DNA of 64,000 bases from Sabulibacter ruber. Its GTDB lineage: Bacteria > Bacteroidota > Bacteroidia > Cytophagales > Hymenobacteraceae. Numbering within the stretch: position 1 is the stretch's first letter; each line of letters starts with the position of its first letter. The DNA lies in the NCBI RefSeq assembly GCF_017355955.1, contig NZ_JAFFID010000003.1, forward strand, positions 496,001 to 560,000, read 5' to 3'. Both the position numbers and the translations under genes were made by a program. Below, in pieces: positions 53,130 to 60,716 of the stretch. The notes under the pieces were generated by a model, which was not told where the DNA came from, searched no databases, and saw nothing but the letters and a program-made list of their open reading frames with translations.

Positions 53130-54347
53130 TTATCTCAATTTCAAGGTCACCAGCGTCAGAATGGCCAGCATGATGCCCACGGTCCAGAACCTTGACACGA
53201 TCTTGGATTCATGGTAGCCCAGTTTCTGGTAGTGGTGGTGCAGCGGCGACATTTTGAAGATGCGTCGGCCCTCGCCGTATTTCTTTTTGGTGTATTTGAA
53301 GTAGCTCACCTGCAGCATCACCGAGAGGTTCTCCACCAGGAAGATCCCGCACAGGATGGGGATTAAGAGCTCTTTTCTCAAAATGAGGGCTAAAACGGCA
53401 ATAATCCCGCCAATAGACAAGCTGCCCGTATCGCCCATGAACACCTGCGCCGGGTAGGAGTTGTACCACAAAAAGCCCACACAAGCCCCCACAAAGGCGG
53501 TACAGAAAATCACCAGCTCCCCGGTATTAGGGATGTACATAATATCAAAGTAATCGGCGAAGATGGAGTTACCAGACACCCAGGCGAACACGGCCAAAGT
53601 AGTCCCGATGATGGCCGAAGTACCAGCCGCTAATCCGTCGATACCGTCGGTGATGTTGGCCCCGTTGGATACCGCTGTGATGATGATGATCACCAGCGGG
53701 ATGTACAGGAAGCGCGCATACGAACCCAAAAGCGGACTCGCGAAGCTGAAGAAGTGGTGGTAATCCAGCTCGTTGTTCTTGGTAAAAGGCACCGTGGTGA
53801 TCATTTTGCGCACATCGGTGAAGGTGCTGGACACGTCAATGGCCGTGAGTCCTTTGGCGGTCAGGTATTGGCGCACCACCACATCCTCAGAGAAAAACAG
53901 GGTCAACCCCACAAACAAGCCCAATCCAATTTGCCCCATCACCTTGAACTTCCCGGCCAGCCCTTCTTTGTTTTTGCGGAACACCTTGATATAGTCATCC
54001 AGGAACCCGATGGCCCCCAACCAAACCGTAGACACGATCATCAGGATGATGTACACGTTGTTCAGGCGGGCAAACAGCACCGTAGGAAGCAGAATGGCCA
54101 GCAAGATGATAAGCCCGCCCATGGTAGGCGTTCCTTTTTTCTCCAACTGCCCTTCCAAGCCCAGATCCCGGATGGTCTCGCCCACTTGCTTGCGGTGCAG
54201 CAACCGGATCAGGCGCCCTCCAAAGATCATGGCAATCAACAGCGACAACAGCGCGGCCAATCCCGCCCTAAACGAGATATAGCGCATTACGCCGGCGCCG
54301 TACAGGTCAAATTGTCTGTCTAAAAAGTCAAAAAGGTAATAAAGCAT
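53130..54347 (-). CDS. mraY: Phospho-N-acetylmuramoyl-pentapeptide transferase
   Basis: A 405-residue membrane enzyme that links UDP-MurNAc-pentapeptide to undecaprenyl phosphate, making lipid I. About ten transmembrane segments. Signatures: KKGTPTMGGLIILLAI (near 70), the Asp-rich WLGAIGFLDDYIKVFRKN (near 115), NGANITDGIDGLAAGTSAI (near 225) and the C-terminal MSPLHHHYQKLG (near 365) with its catalytic-site His cluster. The protein is longer than E. coli MraY (360) because of a cytoplasmic insertion near 150-200, usual for the phylum. Between murE and murD in the operon. Confidence 0.97.
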   Translation of the reverse strand: MLYYLFDFLDRQFDLYGAGVMRYISFRAGLAALLSLLIAMIFGGRLIRLLHRKQVGETIRDLGLEGQLEKKGTPTMGGLIILLAILLPTVLFARLNNVYIILMIVSTVWLGAIGFLDDYIKVFRKNKEGLAGKFKVMGQIGLGLFVGLTLFFSEDVVVRQYLTAKGLTAIDVSSTFTDVRKMITTVPFTKNNELDYHHFFSFASPLLGSYARFLYIPLVIIIITAVSNGANITDGIDGLAAGTSAIIGTTLAVFAWVSGNSIFADYFDIMYIPNTGELVIFCTAFVGACVGFLWYNSYPAQVFMGDTGSLSIGGIIAVLALILRKELLIPILCGIFLVENLSVMLQVSYFKYTKKKYGEGRRIFKMSPLHHHYQKLGYHESKIVSRFWTVGIMLAILTLVTLKLR

Positions 54348-54425
54348 TCGTTTCTTTTTATCGAGAGAAGAAAGCCTGAACTCAAGCCCTCTTCAATTCA
54401 ACTTCAATTCTTTTAAAGCCCTGTG

Positions 54426-55889
54426 TTATTTCTGCAGCAGGGCAAACGATTCCTGGAGCACCTGCTTATCATCAAACGGCGAGCGCACGCCCTTCACCTC
54501 CTGGTAGGTTTCGTGGCCTTTGCCCGCTACCAGAATGATGTCATCGGCTTCAGCTAACAATACCGCGGTTTTGATGGCCTCCCGCCGGTCCACCACCGAT
54601 AACGCCTTTTTCAGATCAGTGGCTTTCAGGCCGGTCTGCATCTGGTTCAGGATATCCTGCGGATCTTCGTCGCGCGGGTTGTCTGAGGTCAGAATCACTC
54701 GGTCGCTCATGCGGGCGGCAATGTCGGCCATCACGGGGCGCTTGGCCGCATCGCGGTTTCCGCCGCAGCCCACAATGGTGATGACTTTCTGCTCCGGTTT
54801 CCGGATCTGCTGAATGGTTTGCAGTACGTTCTCCAGGGCATCCGGCGTGTGGGCATAATCCACAATCCCGGTGATCTGCCCCGGCGACACCACGTAATCG
54901 AACCGGCCGGCCGCTGAGGTGAGGCTAGAAAGGCTGGCCAGCACTTCCTGCTTGTCCTCGCCCAGAAGCGTAGCTGCGCCGTACACGGCCAGCAAATTGT
55001 AGGCGTTAAACGTCCCGATTAATCTAAACCACACCTCCTGCCCTTCCAGCTCCAGTTGCAAGCCCTGAATGGAGTTATCCAGCAAACGGGCTTTGAAATC
55101 GGCTTCTTTGCGGAGGGCGTAGGTGTATTTAGTGGCTTTGGTATTCTGCAGCATTACCATGGCGCGCTTGTCATCGGCGTTCACCAGGGCGAAGGCTTTC
55201 TTGCTCAGGTTGTCAAAAAACAGCTTCTTGGCCCGGATGTACTCGTCAAAGGTGCCGTGGTAGTCCAGGTGGTCATGGGTGATGTTGGTGAAAACGGCGC
55301 CGGTGAACTGCACCCCAGTAACGCGGTGCTGCACCAACGCGTGCGAACTCACTTCCATGAACGCGTGCGTACAGCCGGCTTTCACCATCTGCGCCAACAG
55401 GCTCTGCAGCGTGATGGCATCTGGGGTGGTATGCGAAGCCGGGATAACCGTCTCGTTGATCTGGTTCTGCACGGTAGAGAGCAACCCGGCATTGTAGCCC
55501 AAGTCACGGTAAAGTTTGTGCAGCAGGGTAACGCAGGTGGTTTTGCCGTTGGTACCGGTGACACCCACCAGTTTCAGTTTTTTAGAAGGATTGCCGTAGA
55601 ACTCAGCGGCCACGTAGCCCATGGCCTCAGCGGCGTTAGGCACCTGCACAAACGTCACGTTCTCCGGGGTGTTTTGGGGCAGTTTCTCGCAAAACACCAC
55701 CGAAACGCCCTGCCCAACGGCAGCCTCAATGAAATCATGGCCGTCCCGGAGGGTTCCCCTGATAGCAAAGAAAGCCACGCCAGGTCCTGCCTGACGAGAA
55801 TCCATTGTTAACGCAGAAAGCTCGGGGTTAGTGGGCCCGAGCAATTGCGTTGGCTGGAGTACCTGTAGCAGGTGTTCTAGTTGCGCCAT
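54426..55889 (-). CDS. murE: UDP-MurNAc-L-alanyl-D-glutamate--2,6-diaminopimelate ligase
   Basis: A 487-residue Mur ligase adding the third stem residue. ATP loop VTGTNGKTTCVTLLHKL (near residue 110); carbamylated-Lys region THDHLDYHGTFDEYIRAKKLFF (near 205); and the specificity motif D-N-P-R in LTSDNPRDEDP (near 410). In characterised enzymes D-N-P-R marks meso-diaminopimelate rather than lysine, so the wall should be of the DAP type. The start codon (MAQLEHL) lies 62 bp inside the end of ftsI. A later start would remove conserved N-terminal residues (LTMDSRQAGPG), so the long overlap seems real. Confidence 0.95.
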   Translation of the reverse strand: MAQLEHLLQVLQPTQLLGPTNPELSALTMDSRQAGPGVAFFAIRGTLRDGHDFIEAAVGQGVSVVFCEKLPQNTPENVTFVQVPNAAEAMGYVAAEFYGNPSKKLKLVGVTGTNGKTTCVTLLHKLYRDLGYNAGLLSTVQNQINETVIPASHTTPDAITLQSLLAQMVKAGCTHAFMEVSSHALVQHRVTGVQFTGAVFTNITHDHLDYHGTFDEYIRAKKLFFDNLSKKAFALVNADDKRAMVMLQNTKATKYTYALRKEADFKARLLDNSIQGLQLELEGQEVWFRLIGTFNAYNLLAVYGAATLLGEDKQEVLASLSSLTSAAGRFDYVVSPGQITGIVDYAHTPDALENVLQTIQQIRKPEQKVITIVGCGGNRDAAKRPVMADIAARMSDRVILTSDNPRDEDPQDILNQMQTGLKATDLKKALSVVDRREAIKTAVLLAEADDIILVAGKGHETYQEVKGVRSPFDDKQVLQESFALLQK

Positions 55890-57981
55890 GTCTTGTCAAT
55901 GTAATGGTAATGATTGTTCCTTTCGCCACGGGCTCTCCGGGTGGAAGGCTCTGGCTTTCAACCCGACCGAGGCCGATGGCCCGCACCTTCAACCCGTGGT
56001 TCCCCAGCAGGTAGAGGGCATCTTTCATGGTCATGTCGGTGACGTCGGGCACCCGGCCCATTTTAACCGGCACCGGTTTCAGGGCTACTGAGTGTTTCTG
56101 CGTATCTACCCGCACCCAGTCTTCCTCGGGGCTGAGCGGATGGGCACTGATTCCTAATTTGTTGCAAAGCACGGTGAGTTCTTCCTGACTGCCCGCGTGC
56201 AGAACCGGCAATTTGGGCTGGACGTTAGGCGCCCGGCGTACCATTGGCGCATGGATGGCTAAGTCCTGGGCGTAGGCTTTGTCGGCCAGTTCCCGGAATA
56301 CCGGTGCCGCCACATCGCCCCCGTACTGGGCACCTTTCTGCGGACTGTCAATGATCACAATGCAGCTGTACTTAGGCCGGTTGGCGGGGAAGTACCCCAC
56401 AAAGGAAGTAGAGTATTTTCTGGTGTACTGGCCGTTGATCACCTTACGGGCCGTACCGGTTTTGCCGGCCACTTTGTAGTCTGTGCTGCGCACGTTCTTA
56501 CCGGTTCCGTTTTCCACCACGCCCTCCATCATTTGCTTTAACTGCGCCAACGTAGCGTCTGAGCAGATTTTCGGGTTCAGCACCTTGGTTTCAAAAGACT
56601 CCAGAATATGGTCGGCCCGTTTGATGCTCTTCACAATCATGGGCTGCACTTTCACGCCGTTGTTAGCCACCGCGTTGTAGAACGCCAATGTCTGCAAAGG
56701 TGAGATCTTCAGCTCATACCCGATGGACATGGTAGAAAGAGATGGACGGCTCCAGCTGCGGTCTTTAGGGGTTTTGATGTAAGGAACGGCCTCCCCGTTC
56801 ATCTGAAAGCCCAAGGGCTTGTGCAATCCAAATTTGTGCAGGTAATCCACGTACTTCTGCGGATTTTTCTCAAAGGTCTGCTGAATGAGCTTGGCAACCC
56901 CCACGTTAGAAGACTTCTCAAACACCTGCTGCAGCGTGATTCTACCGTAACCGTGGGTATCTGTCTTCACCGCTCCCCCAATGCGCTCAGATCCTACTCC
57001 GGTATCCACGGTATCGGTTAGTTGCATGTTCGTTTCTTCCAGCAGGGCCATCATGGAGGCCAGCTTAAAGGTGGAGCCCGGCTCAGTGCGGCCCTGGTTA
57101 CCTACGGCATAATTGTAATCCTCCACATACACGCCTTCTCCCGCTTTCCCCAGGTTAGCAATGGCTTTGATGTGGCCGGTGCTTACTTCCATCAGGATCA
57201 CGCAGCCGTGGTGGGCATCATTCAGGGTAAGCGCCTTTCTCAGGGCACTCTCCGCCACGTCTTGCAGGTTAATGTCAATGGTGGTCTGGATATCGAAGCC
57301 AGGCATCGGTTTTACCTCAGTGCCGTCGTTGATGGGCTTGTTACCGCCGGCCATGCGCTCAAACAAGGCCTCGCCGTCTTTACCCGCCAGGTGCCGATTG
57401 AAGCTGTATTCAAGGCCCGCTCCTTTCTTATCCTCGTTGATGAACCCGATGGTACGGCGCGCCAATGACCCGAACGGCAAGAACCTGCGGTCCAGTTTTT
57501 CAAAGATCACGCCTCCGCGGTTTTTACCGGCTCTGAAAATAGGCCACCTGGCCATCATTTTTTTGTCCTGGTAGTTGATCAGTCGGCTGTTCAGGCGCAC
57601 GTATTTGCGGTCTGCGCTACGGGCGTTTTTGATCTTGCGCTTGTAATAGTCCGGCGAACGGTCACCGTAGAATCGAGACAACAGGATACTCAAGGAGTCT
57701 ATTCCCTTGGCGAACACATCGTCTGGGGTAATGGTAGGGTCAAAGGCCACGCGGTAGAACGGCAATGACGTGGCCATGATGCGGTCATCGTTGGAGTAGA
57801 TATTGCCCCGGGTGGCGAAAACAGGCTGATAATGGAAACGCTTCTCATTGGCGATCTCGCGCCAACGATCCCCATCCTTAAACTGGATGTAACCTACCTT
57901 GTAAATAATGGCGAATGCAAAAAGACAGATAGCCAAAAAGGCCAGCCGCACTCGCGTGACGATGGACCTCTTAATATTCAT
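55828..57981 (-). CDS. ftsI: Septal peptidoglycan transpeptidase FtsI (PBP3) with PASTA domain
   Basis: A 717-residue class B penicillin-binding protein that cross-links septal peptidoglycan with FtsW. One N-terminal membrane segment (residues about 11-29), a pedestal domain (about 50-215) and the transpeptidase domain with the catalytic S-x-x-K in EPGSTFKLASM (near 300), S-x-N in KSSNVGVAK (near 355) and KTGTARKV (near 495). A C-terminal PASTA domain follows (VPDVTDMTMKDALYLLGNHGLKVRAIG, near 640-665), then a short Thr/Ala/Pro tail. It starts inside the end of ftsL (11-bp overlap) and its last 20 codons overlap murE in another frame. Confidence 0.96.
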   Translation of the reverse strand: MNIKRSIVTRVRLAFLAICLFAFAIIYKVGYIQFKDGDRWREIANEKRFHYQPVFATRGNIYSNDDRIMATSLPFYRVAFDPTITPDDVFAKGIDSLSILLSRFYGDRSPDYYKRKIKNARSADRKYVRLNSRLINYQDKKMMARWPIFRAGKNRGGVIFEKLDRRFLPFGSLARRTIGFINEDKKGAGLEYSFNRHLAGKDGEALFERMAGGNKPINDGTEVKPMPGFDIQTTIDINLQDVAESALRKALTLNDAHHGCVILMEVSTGHIKAIANLGKAGEGVYVEDYNYAVGNQGRTEPGSTFKLASMMALLEETNMQLTDTVDTGVGSERIGGAVKTDTHGYGRITLQQVFEKSSNVGVAKLIQQTFEKNPQKYVDYLHKFGLHKPLGFQMNGEAVPYIKTPKDRSWSRPSLSTMSIGYELKISPLQTLAFYNAVANNGVKVQPMIVKSIKRADHILESFETKVLNPKICSDATLAQLKQMMEGVVENGTGKNVRSTDYKVAGKTGTARKVINGQYTRKYSTSFVGYFPANRPKYSCIVIIDSPQKGAQYGGDVAAPVFRELADKAYAQDLAIHAPMVRRAPNVQPKLPVLHAGSQEELTVLCNKLGISAHPLSPEEDWVRVDTQKHSVALKPVPVKMGRVPDVTDMTMKDALYLLGNHGLKVRAIGLGRVESQSLPPGEPVAKGTIITITLTRHGATRTPATGTPANAIARAH

Positions 57982-58411
57982 CTTTTTTCAGAACTACTTG
58001 AATAGGTGGGGTGGAGCTTTCAACAATGCCGTAAGGAGCCACATTGCGGGCTACTTCAGACTGCTTACTGGCCTCCATGTAATCAGATTTCAGGGTGGTG
58101 TAATCGGCCCGCAGGTCTTCCGTTTCTGCCTTGGTTTTGTCAATCTGCCGAAGCGTGCGCTCTGCGTAATGCGTGTTGCCGATGTAAAACAGCACTACTG
58201 CCATCAGGAACAACACCTTGGGCAGGTAACGCACCGGCAGCCCCTCGGCGAAAAACCAGTCTACTTTGGTATAGCGGTCCAGCAGCTCAAACAAGCTGGT
58301 CCCCTTCTGACGCGGCGGTCTTGCCGGACGCGGTTTCTCTACCTGAGGCACCTCCCGTACGGTGTTGGCCTTAGGTCGATTCACTTGCGGACGTACAGTG
58401 TTAACTGCCAT
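57971..58411 (-). CDS. ftsL: FtsL-like division protein
   Basis: A 146-residue bitopic membrane protein: a basic, Pro-rich cytoplasmic N terminus of about 60 residues, one transmembrane segment (LPKVLFLMAVVLFYIGNTHYA, near 62-82) and a periplasmic coiled coil (TLRQIDKTKAETEDLRADYTTLKSDYMEASKQ, near 85-118). This layout is that of FtsL/FtsB partners, which hold FtsQ and activate FtsWI. The call rests on topology and position between rsmH and ftsI; sequence is poorly conserved. I use the ATG at 58411 (MAVNTVRP), not an in-frame TTG two codons upstream. Confidence 0.88.
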   Translation of the reverse strand: MAVNTVRPQVNRPKANTVREVPQVEKPRPARPPRQKGTSLFELLDRYTKVDWFFAEGLPVRYLPKVLFLMAVVLFYIGNTHYAERTLRQIDKTKAETEDLRADYTTLKSDYMEASKQSEVARNVAPYGIVESSTPPIQVVLKKDEY

Positions 58412-58461
58412 AATCAAAATCGTAAAAAGTTAAACCTCTCCCTTCTCTCTCTTTTCTCTTT

Positions 58462-59385
58462 TTATTTTGACGATTCCTGCGTCTTTCGTTTCTCTGCCAC
58501 CCGCAACTTGGCGCTGCGTGAGCGGTTGTTTTCCTGCAATTCCTGCGCGGTGGGCACAATAGGCTTGCGCGTGACAGAATCCAGGGGCTTGATCTCATTC
58601 CCGAAGAAGTCTTTCTCCACTTCCCCAAAGAACTTGCCTTTGGCGATGTAGTTTTTTACCAGGCGGTCCTCCAAAGAATGGTAAGAGATGACAGACAATC
58701 TTCCGCCCGGCTTCAGAACCTCCACCGCTTGCTCCAGCATTTCCTCCAGGGCTTTGAGCTCATCGTTCACCTCAATGCGAAGTGCCTGGAACACCTGCGC
58801 CAGGTACTTGTTCTCTTTCCCTTTGGGGGTACAGCCGGCGATGGCCTGCTTAAAATCAGCGATGGTTTCGATGGGCTGCACATTGCGGGCAGACACCAGC
58901 TCTCGGGCAAGGGTTTTGGCGTTCTTCACCTCGCCGTACAGCCCAAAGATTTTATGCAGTTGCTCTTCTGGGTAGGTGTTCACCACCTCCCGCGCAGTCA
59001 ATGGGCTTTCGTTGTCCATGCGCATGTCCAGCGGGCCGTCAAAGCGGGTGGAAAAACCGCGCTCAGCGGTATTGAACTGGTGGGAAGAAACACCTAAATC
59101 GGCCAGAATGCCGTCTACCTGACGCACGCCGTACAGACGCAGGTACTTTTTAAGGTAGCGGAAATTGGCCTTCACGAACGTGAATTTGTCTGAGATGAGC
59201 TTCTCCGATTGCTTCTCGGCATCGGTATCCTGGTCAAAGGAATAAAGCTGCCCGCCTTGCATTTTCTCTAAGATGTACGCAGAGTGGCCGCCTCCCCCAA
59301 AGGTGACGTCTACGTAAATGCCGCCGGGTTTAATGGCCAACGCATCTACCGATTCCTGTAGCAAAACGGGCTGGTGGTACTGCAT
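58462..59385 (-). CDS. rsmH: 16S rRNA (cytosine(1402)-N4)-methyltransferase
   Basis: A 307-residue SAM-dependent methyltransferase (former name MraW). Signatures: HQPVLLQESVDAL at the N terminus, the SAM loop YVDVTFGGGGHSAYIL (residues 24-39), ILADLGVSSHQFN (near 93), FRALRIEVNDELKALE (near 205) and the C-terminal ISYHSLEDRLVKNYI (near 238). It modifies C1402 in the decoding centre of the ribosome. Second gene of the dcw operon, 6 bp after mraZ and 50 bp before ftsL. Confidence 0.97.
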   Translation of the reverse strand: MQYHQPVLLQESVDALAIKPGGIYVDVTFGGGGHSAYILEKMQGGQLYSFDQDTDAEKQSEKLISDKFTFVKANFRYLKKYLRLYGVRQVDGILADLGVSSHQFNTAERGFSTRFDGPLDMRMDNESPLTAREVVNTYPEEQLHKIFGLYGEVKNAKTLARELVSARNVQPIETIADFKQAIAGCTPKGKENKYLAQVFQALRIEVNDELKALEEMLEQAVEVLKPGGRLSVISYHSLEDRLVKNYIAKGKFFGEVEKDFFGNEIKPLDSVTRKPIVPTAQELQENNRSRSAKLRVAEKRKTQESSK

Positions 59386-59391
59386 AGGCTT

Positions 59392-59859
59392 CTATTCTAA
59401 GTTAGTTGCACTCGGTTGGTCCCCGAGGTACTTCTGCGCCAATTGGGAGAAGTTTTGCTGGTCCTTAATCAAAAATGCGTCATACTTTTCCGGGTTCCAG
59501 ATTTCCACCCGGTTCCCCAATCCTACCACAATGGCCTCCTTCTCAATCTCGGCGTAGCGCACCATGGTGCGCGGTAAGATGAAACGGCCGGCATTGTCAA
59601 GCTCAATCTCGGTGTTACCCCTAAAGAAGTTCCGCTGGAAATGGCGGTACTCCTCATTGAACTCATTCAGACTGGCTACTTTGTCATAGATGGCTTTCCA
59701 CTCGGTTCTGGGGTATAACACCAGGCAAGGTTCAAAACCACGTGTCAGCACCACCTGGTTGCCGCACTCATCAGGCAGATTCGCCTTGATTTTGGCAGGC
59801 AGTACCAACCTCCCCTTCGGGTCTAGCTTACATTCATATTCGCCGGAGAGGAAGTTCAT
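59392..59859 (-). CDS. mraZ: Transcriptional regulator MraZ
   Basis: A 155-residue DNA-binding protein of the AbrB-like fold with two MraZ repeats, each with the D-x-x-x-R signature: DPKGRLVLP (residues about 13-21) and DNAGRFILP (about 88-96). MraZ proteins form octameric or larger rings and bind direct repeats in front of their own operon; in E. coli MraZ represses the dcw genes. First gene of the dcw operon here, with a full promoter at 59897-59926 and a matching three-repeat operator directly upstream, so autoregulation is likely. Confidence 0.97.
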   Translation of the reverse strand: MNFLSGEYECKLDPKGRLVLPAKIKANLPDECGNQVVLTRGFEPCLVLYPRTEWKAIYDKVASLNEFNEEYRHFQRNFFRGNTEIELDNAGRFILPRTMVRYAEIEKEAIVVGLGNRVEIWNPEKYDAFLIKDQQNFSQLAQKYLGDQPSATNLE

Positions 59860-59896
59860 GACGGTACAAGCAGCGACTACAGTCTTTGGTACAAAA

Positions 59897-59926
59897 CAAA
59901 AGTACTAAAGGGTGAGGCAAAGTCAA
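59897..59926 (-). promoter_or_regulatory. Promoter of the dcw operon (mraZp)
   Basis: On the minus strand TTGAC (from 59926) is followed after 19 bp by TACTTTTG (59904-59897): both the -33 TTG and the -7 TAnnTTTG of the Bacteroidota consensus at ideal spacing. The leader to the mraZ ATG would be about 33 nt. This is the best promoter in the window. Confidence 0.82.
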
Positions 59927-59953
59927 CCACGGTCTCCCACTTTTTCCCACATT
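59927..59953 (-). promoter_or_regulatory. Putative MraZ operator: three 10-bp-spaced repeats
   Basis: Read on the minus strand: AATGTGG (59953-59947), AAAGTGG (59943-59937) and ACCGTGG (59933-59927), each followed by 3 nt, so exactly one helical turn apart. The last abuts the -33 TTGAC. This matches the layout of known MraZ sites (repeats of T-G-G-G-N with 5-nt spacers in E. coli; AAAGTG[T/G]-N3 in mycoplasmas). Confidence 0.7.
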
Positions 59954-60127
59954 GTGGATAAATCATGGTTATCCACCCCACTTATACACATTATCCACAT
60001 TTTTCCTCTGCCACTTTGGGATAACTTTTGGAAAACCATTCAAAAATATTTGCTAAATAACACGTGAATACTTAAGCAATGATTTGATAAACAAATACTT
60101 ACATCATTTTTAATCCTTAAACACAGC
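59953..60127. other. Candidate replication origin: DnaA-box cluster plus AT-rich tract
   Basis: Four DnaA boxes lie in 47 bp: TTATCCACA on the minus strand (59961-59953), TTATCCACC (59969-59977, one mismatch), TTATACACA (59982-59990) and TTATCCACA (59991-59999). Boxes 1 and 2 face each other across 7 nt; boxes 3 and 4 are head to tail without spacer. An AT-rich tract suited to unwinding follows (about 60034-60127). Gene direction diverges here: the whole dcw operon runs leftward and the next three complete genes rightward. No dnaA gene is in the window; in Bacteroidota oriC is often away from dnaA. A DnaA-regulated promoter is the alternative. Confidence 0.6.
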
Positions 60128-60148
60128 TACAACTTCACTGATGGAGGG

Positions 60149-60165
60149 AAAGTGGAGGAAAGTGG
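60149..60165 (+). promoter_or_regulatory. Second MraZ-like repeat pair
   Basis: AAAGTGG at 60149-60155 and 60159-60165, each followed by AG[G/C], with the same 10-bp period as the operator in front of mraZ, here on the plus strand. It overlaps the expected -33 region of the promoter at 60178. Confidence 0.45.
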
Positions 60166-60177
60166 AGCAAAATTCCG

Positions 60178-60185
60178 TAACTTTG
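60178..60185 (+). promoter_or_regulatory. -7 promoter box 4 nt before the HYC_CC_PP start codon
   Basis: TAACTTTG matches TAnnTTTG; the ATG follows at 60190. The predicted transcription start falls on the ATG, so the mRNA may be leaderless, as at 29193-29205. Confidence 0.5.
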
Positions 60186-60189
60186 CAGC

Positions 60190-60624
60190 ATGGCGTGGAA
60201 AACCAGAAATATTGTGCTGCTAGCCTTGGCATTTTGCCTCCTGACGGGCTCCGTTGGGGTGGCGGCCACTCAGCGTTTCTGCGCCATGCTGGGCATGCCC
60301 GTTTCGCCGGATTCTGGGGAAAAGGGGCAGAAAATGAACTGCTGCACCAAAAAGCAGAAACCCGCCTGCCCTGAAACCACGGCTAAAGTGGACAAAGCCA
60401 AATGCTGCTCCATTTCTGTGACGCACCATAAGCTGGACGTTCAGTCTGCCCTTAAGTTTGACAAGGTGGAAATGGTGGCGCTGCCGCCCATGCTGGTCAA
60501 TACGTTCCTCCTCCCACCAACTCCCACTTCAATCCAAACCAAGGCGTGGCCACTCTATTCTGACACGTCTCCGCCGGTTGCCGGAAGAGAACTCCTGCAC
60601 CGTCTGCACATCCTTAACATTTAG
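60190..60624 (+). CDS. HYC_CC_PP-type small exported protein
   Basis: A 144-residue protein with an N-terminal hydrophobic signal (NIVLLALAFCLLTGSVGVAA, residues 7-26). It resembles the Bacteroidota family named HYC_CC_PP after its conserved residues; seen here as RFCAMLG (near 29), NCCTKKQ (near 50), KCCSI (near 72) and LPP (near 98). The paired cysteines suggest metal binding or a disulfide-stabilised periplasmic protein. Family members often lie beside TonB receptors and HMA proteins, as here, which points to copper or another transition metal. The function is not established. It is probably co-transcribed with the receptor gene 92 bp downstream. Its promoter region borders the DnaA-box cluster. 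Confidence 0.8.
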   Translation: MAWKTRNIVLLALAFCLLTGSVGVAATQRFCAMLGMPVSPDSGEKGQKMNCCTKKQKPACPETTAKVDKAKCCSISVTHHKLDVQSALKFDKVEMVALPPMLVNTFLLPPTPTSIQTKAWPLYSDTSPPVAGRELLHRLHILNI

Positions 60625-60716
60625 GCTACCCGTCTCTTCGCTCTATAGAGTTGAAGCAGCATTACCTGCGCTTCCGCTTTTCCAGAAAAGATGTTATACC
60701 TAAATGAATTCAACTT

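Noticed and set aside
59941..60127. tRNA or small-RNA gene in the mraZ upstream gap
   Set aside because: No cloverleaf arms or CCA-like end; the repeats are explained better as DnaA and MraZ sites.
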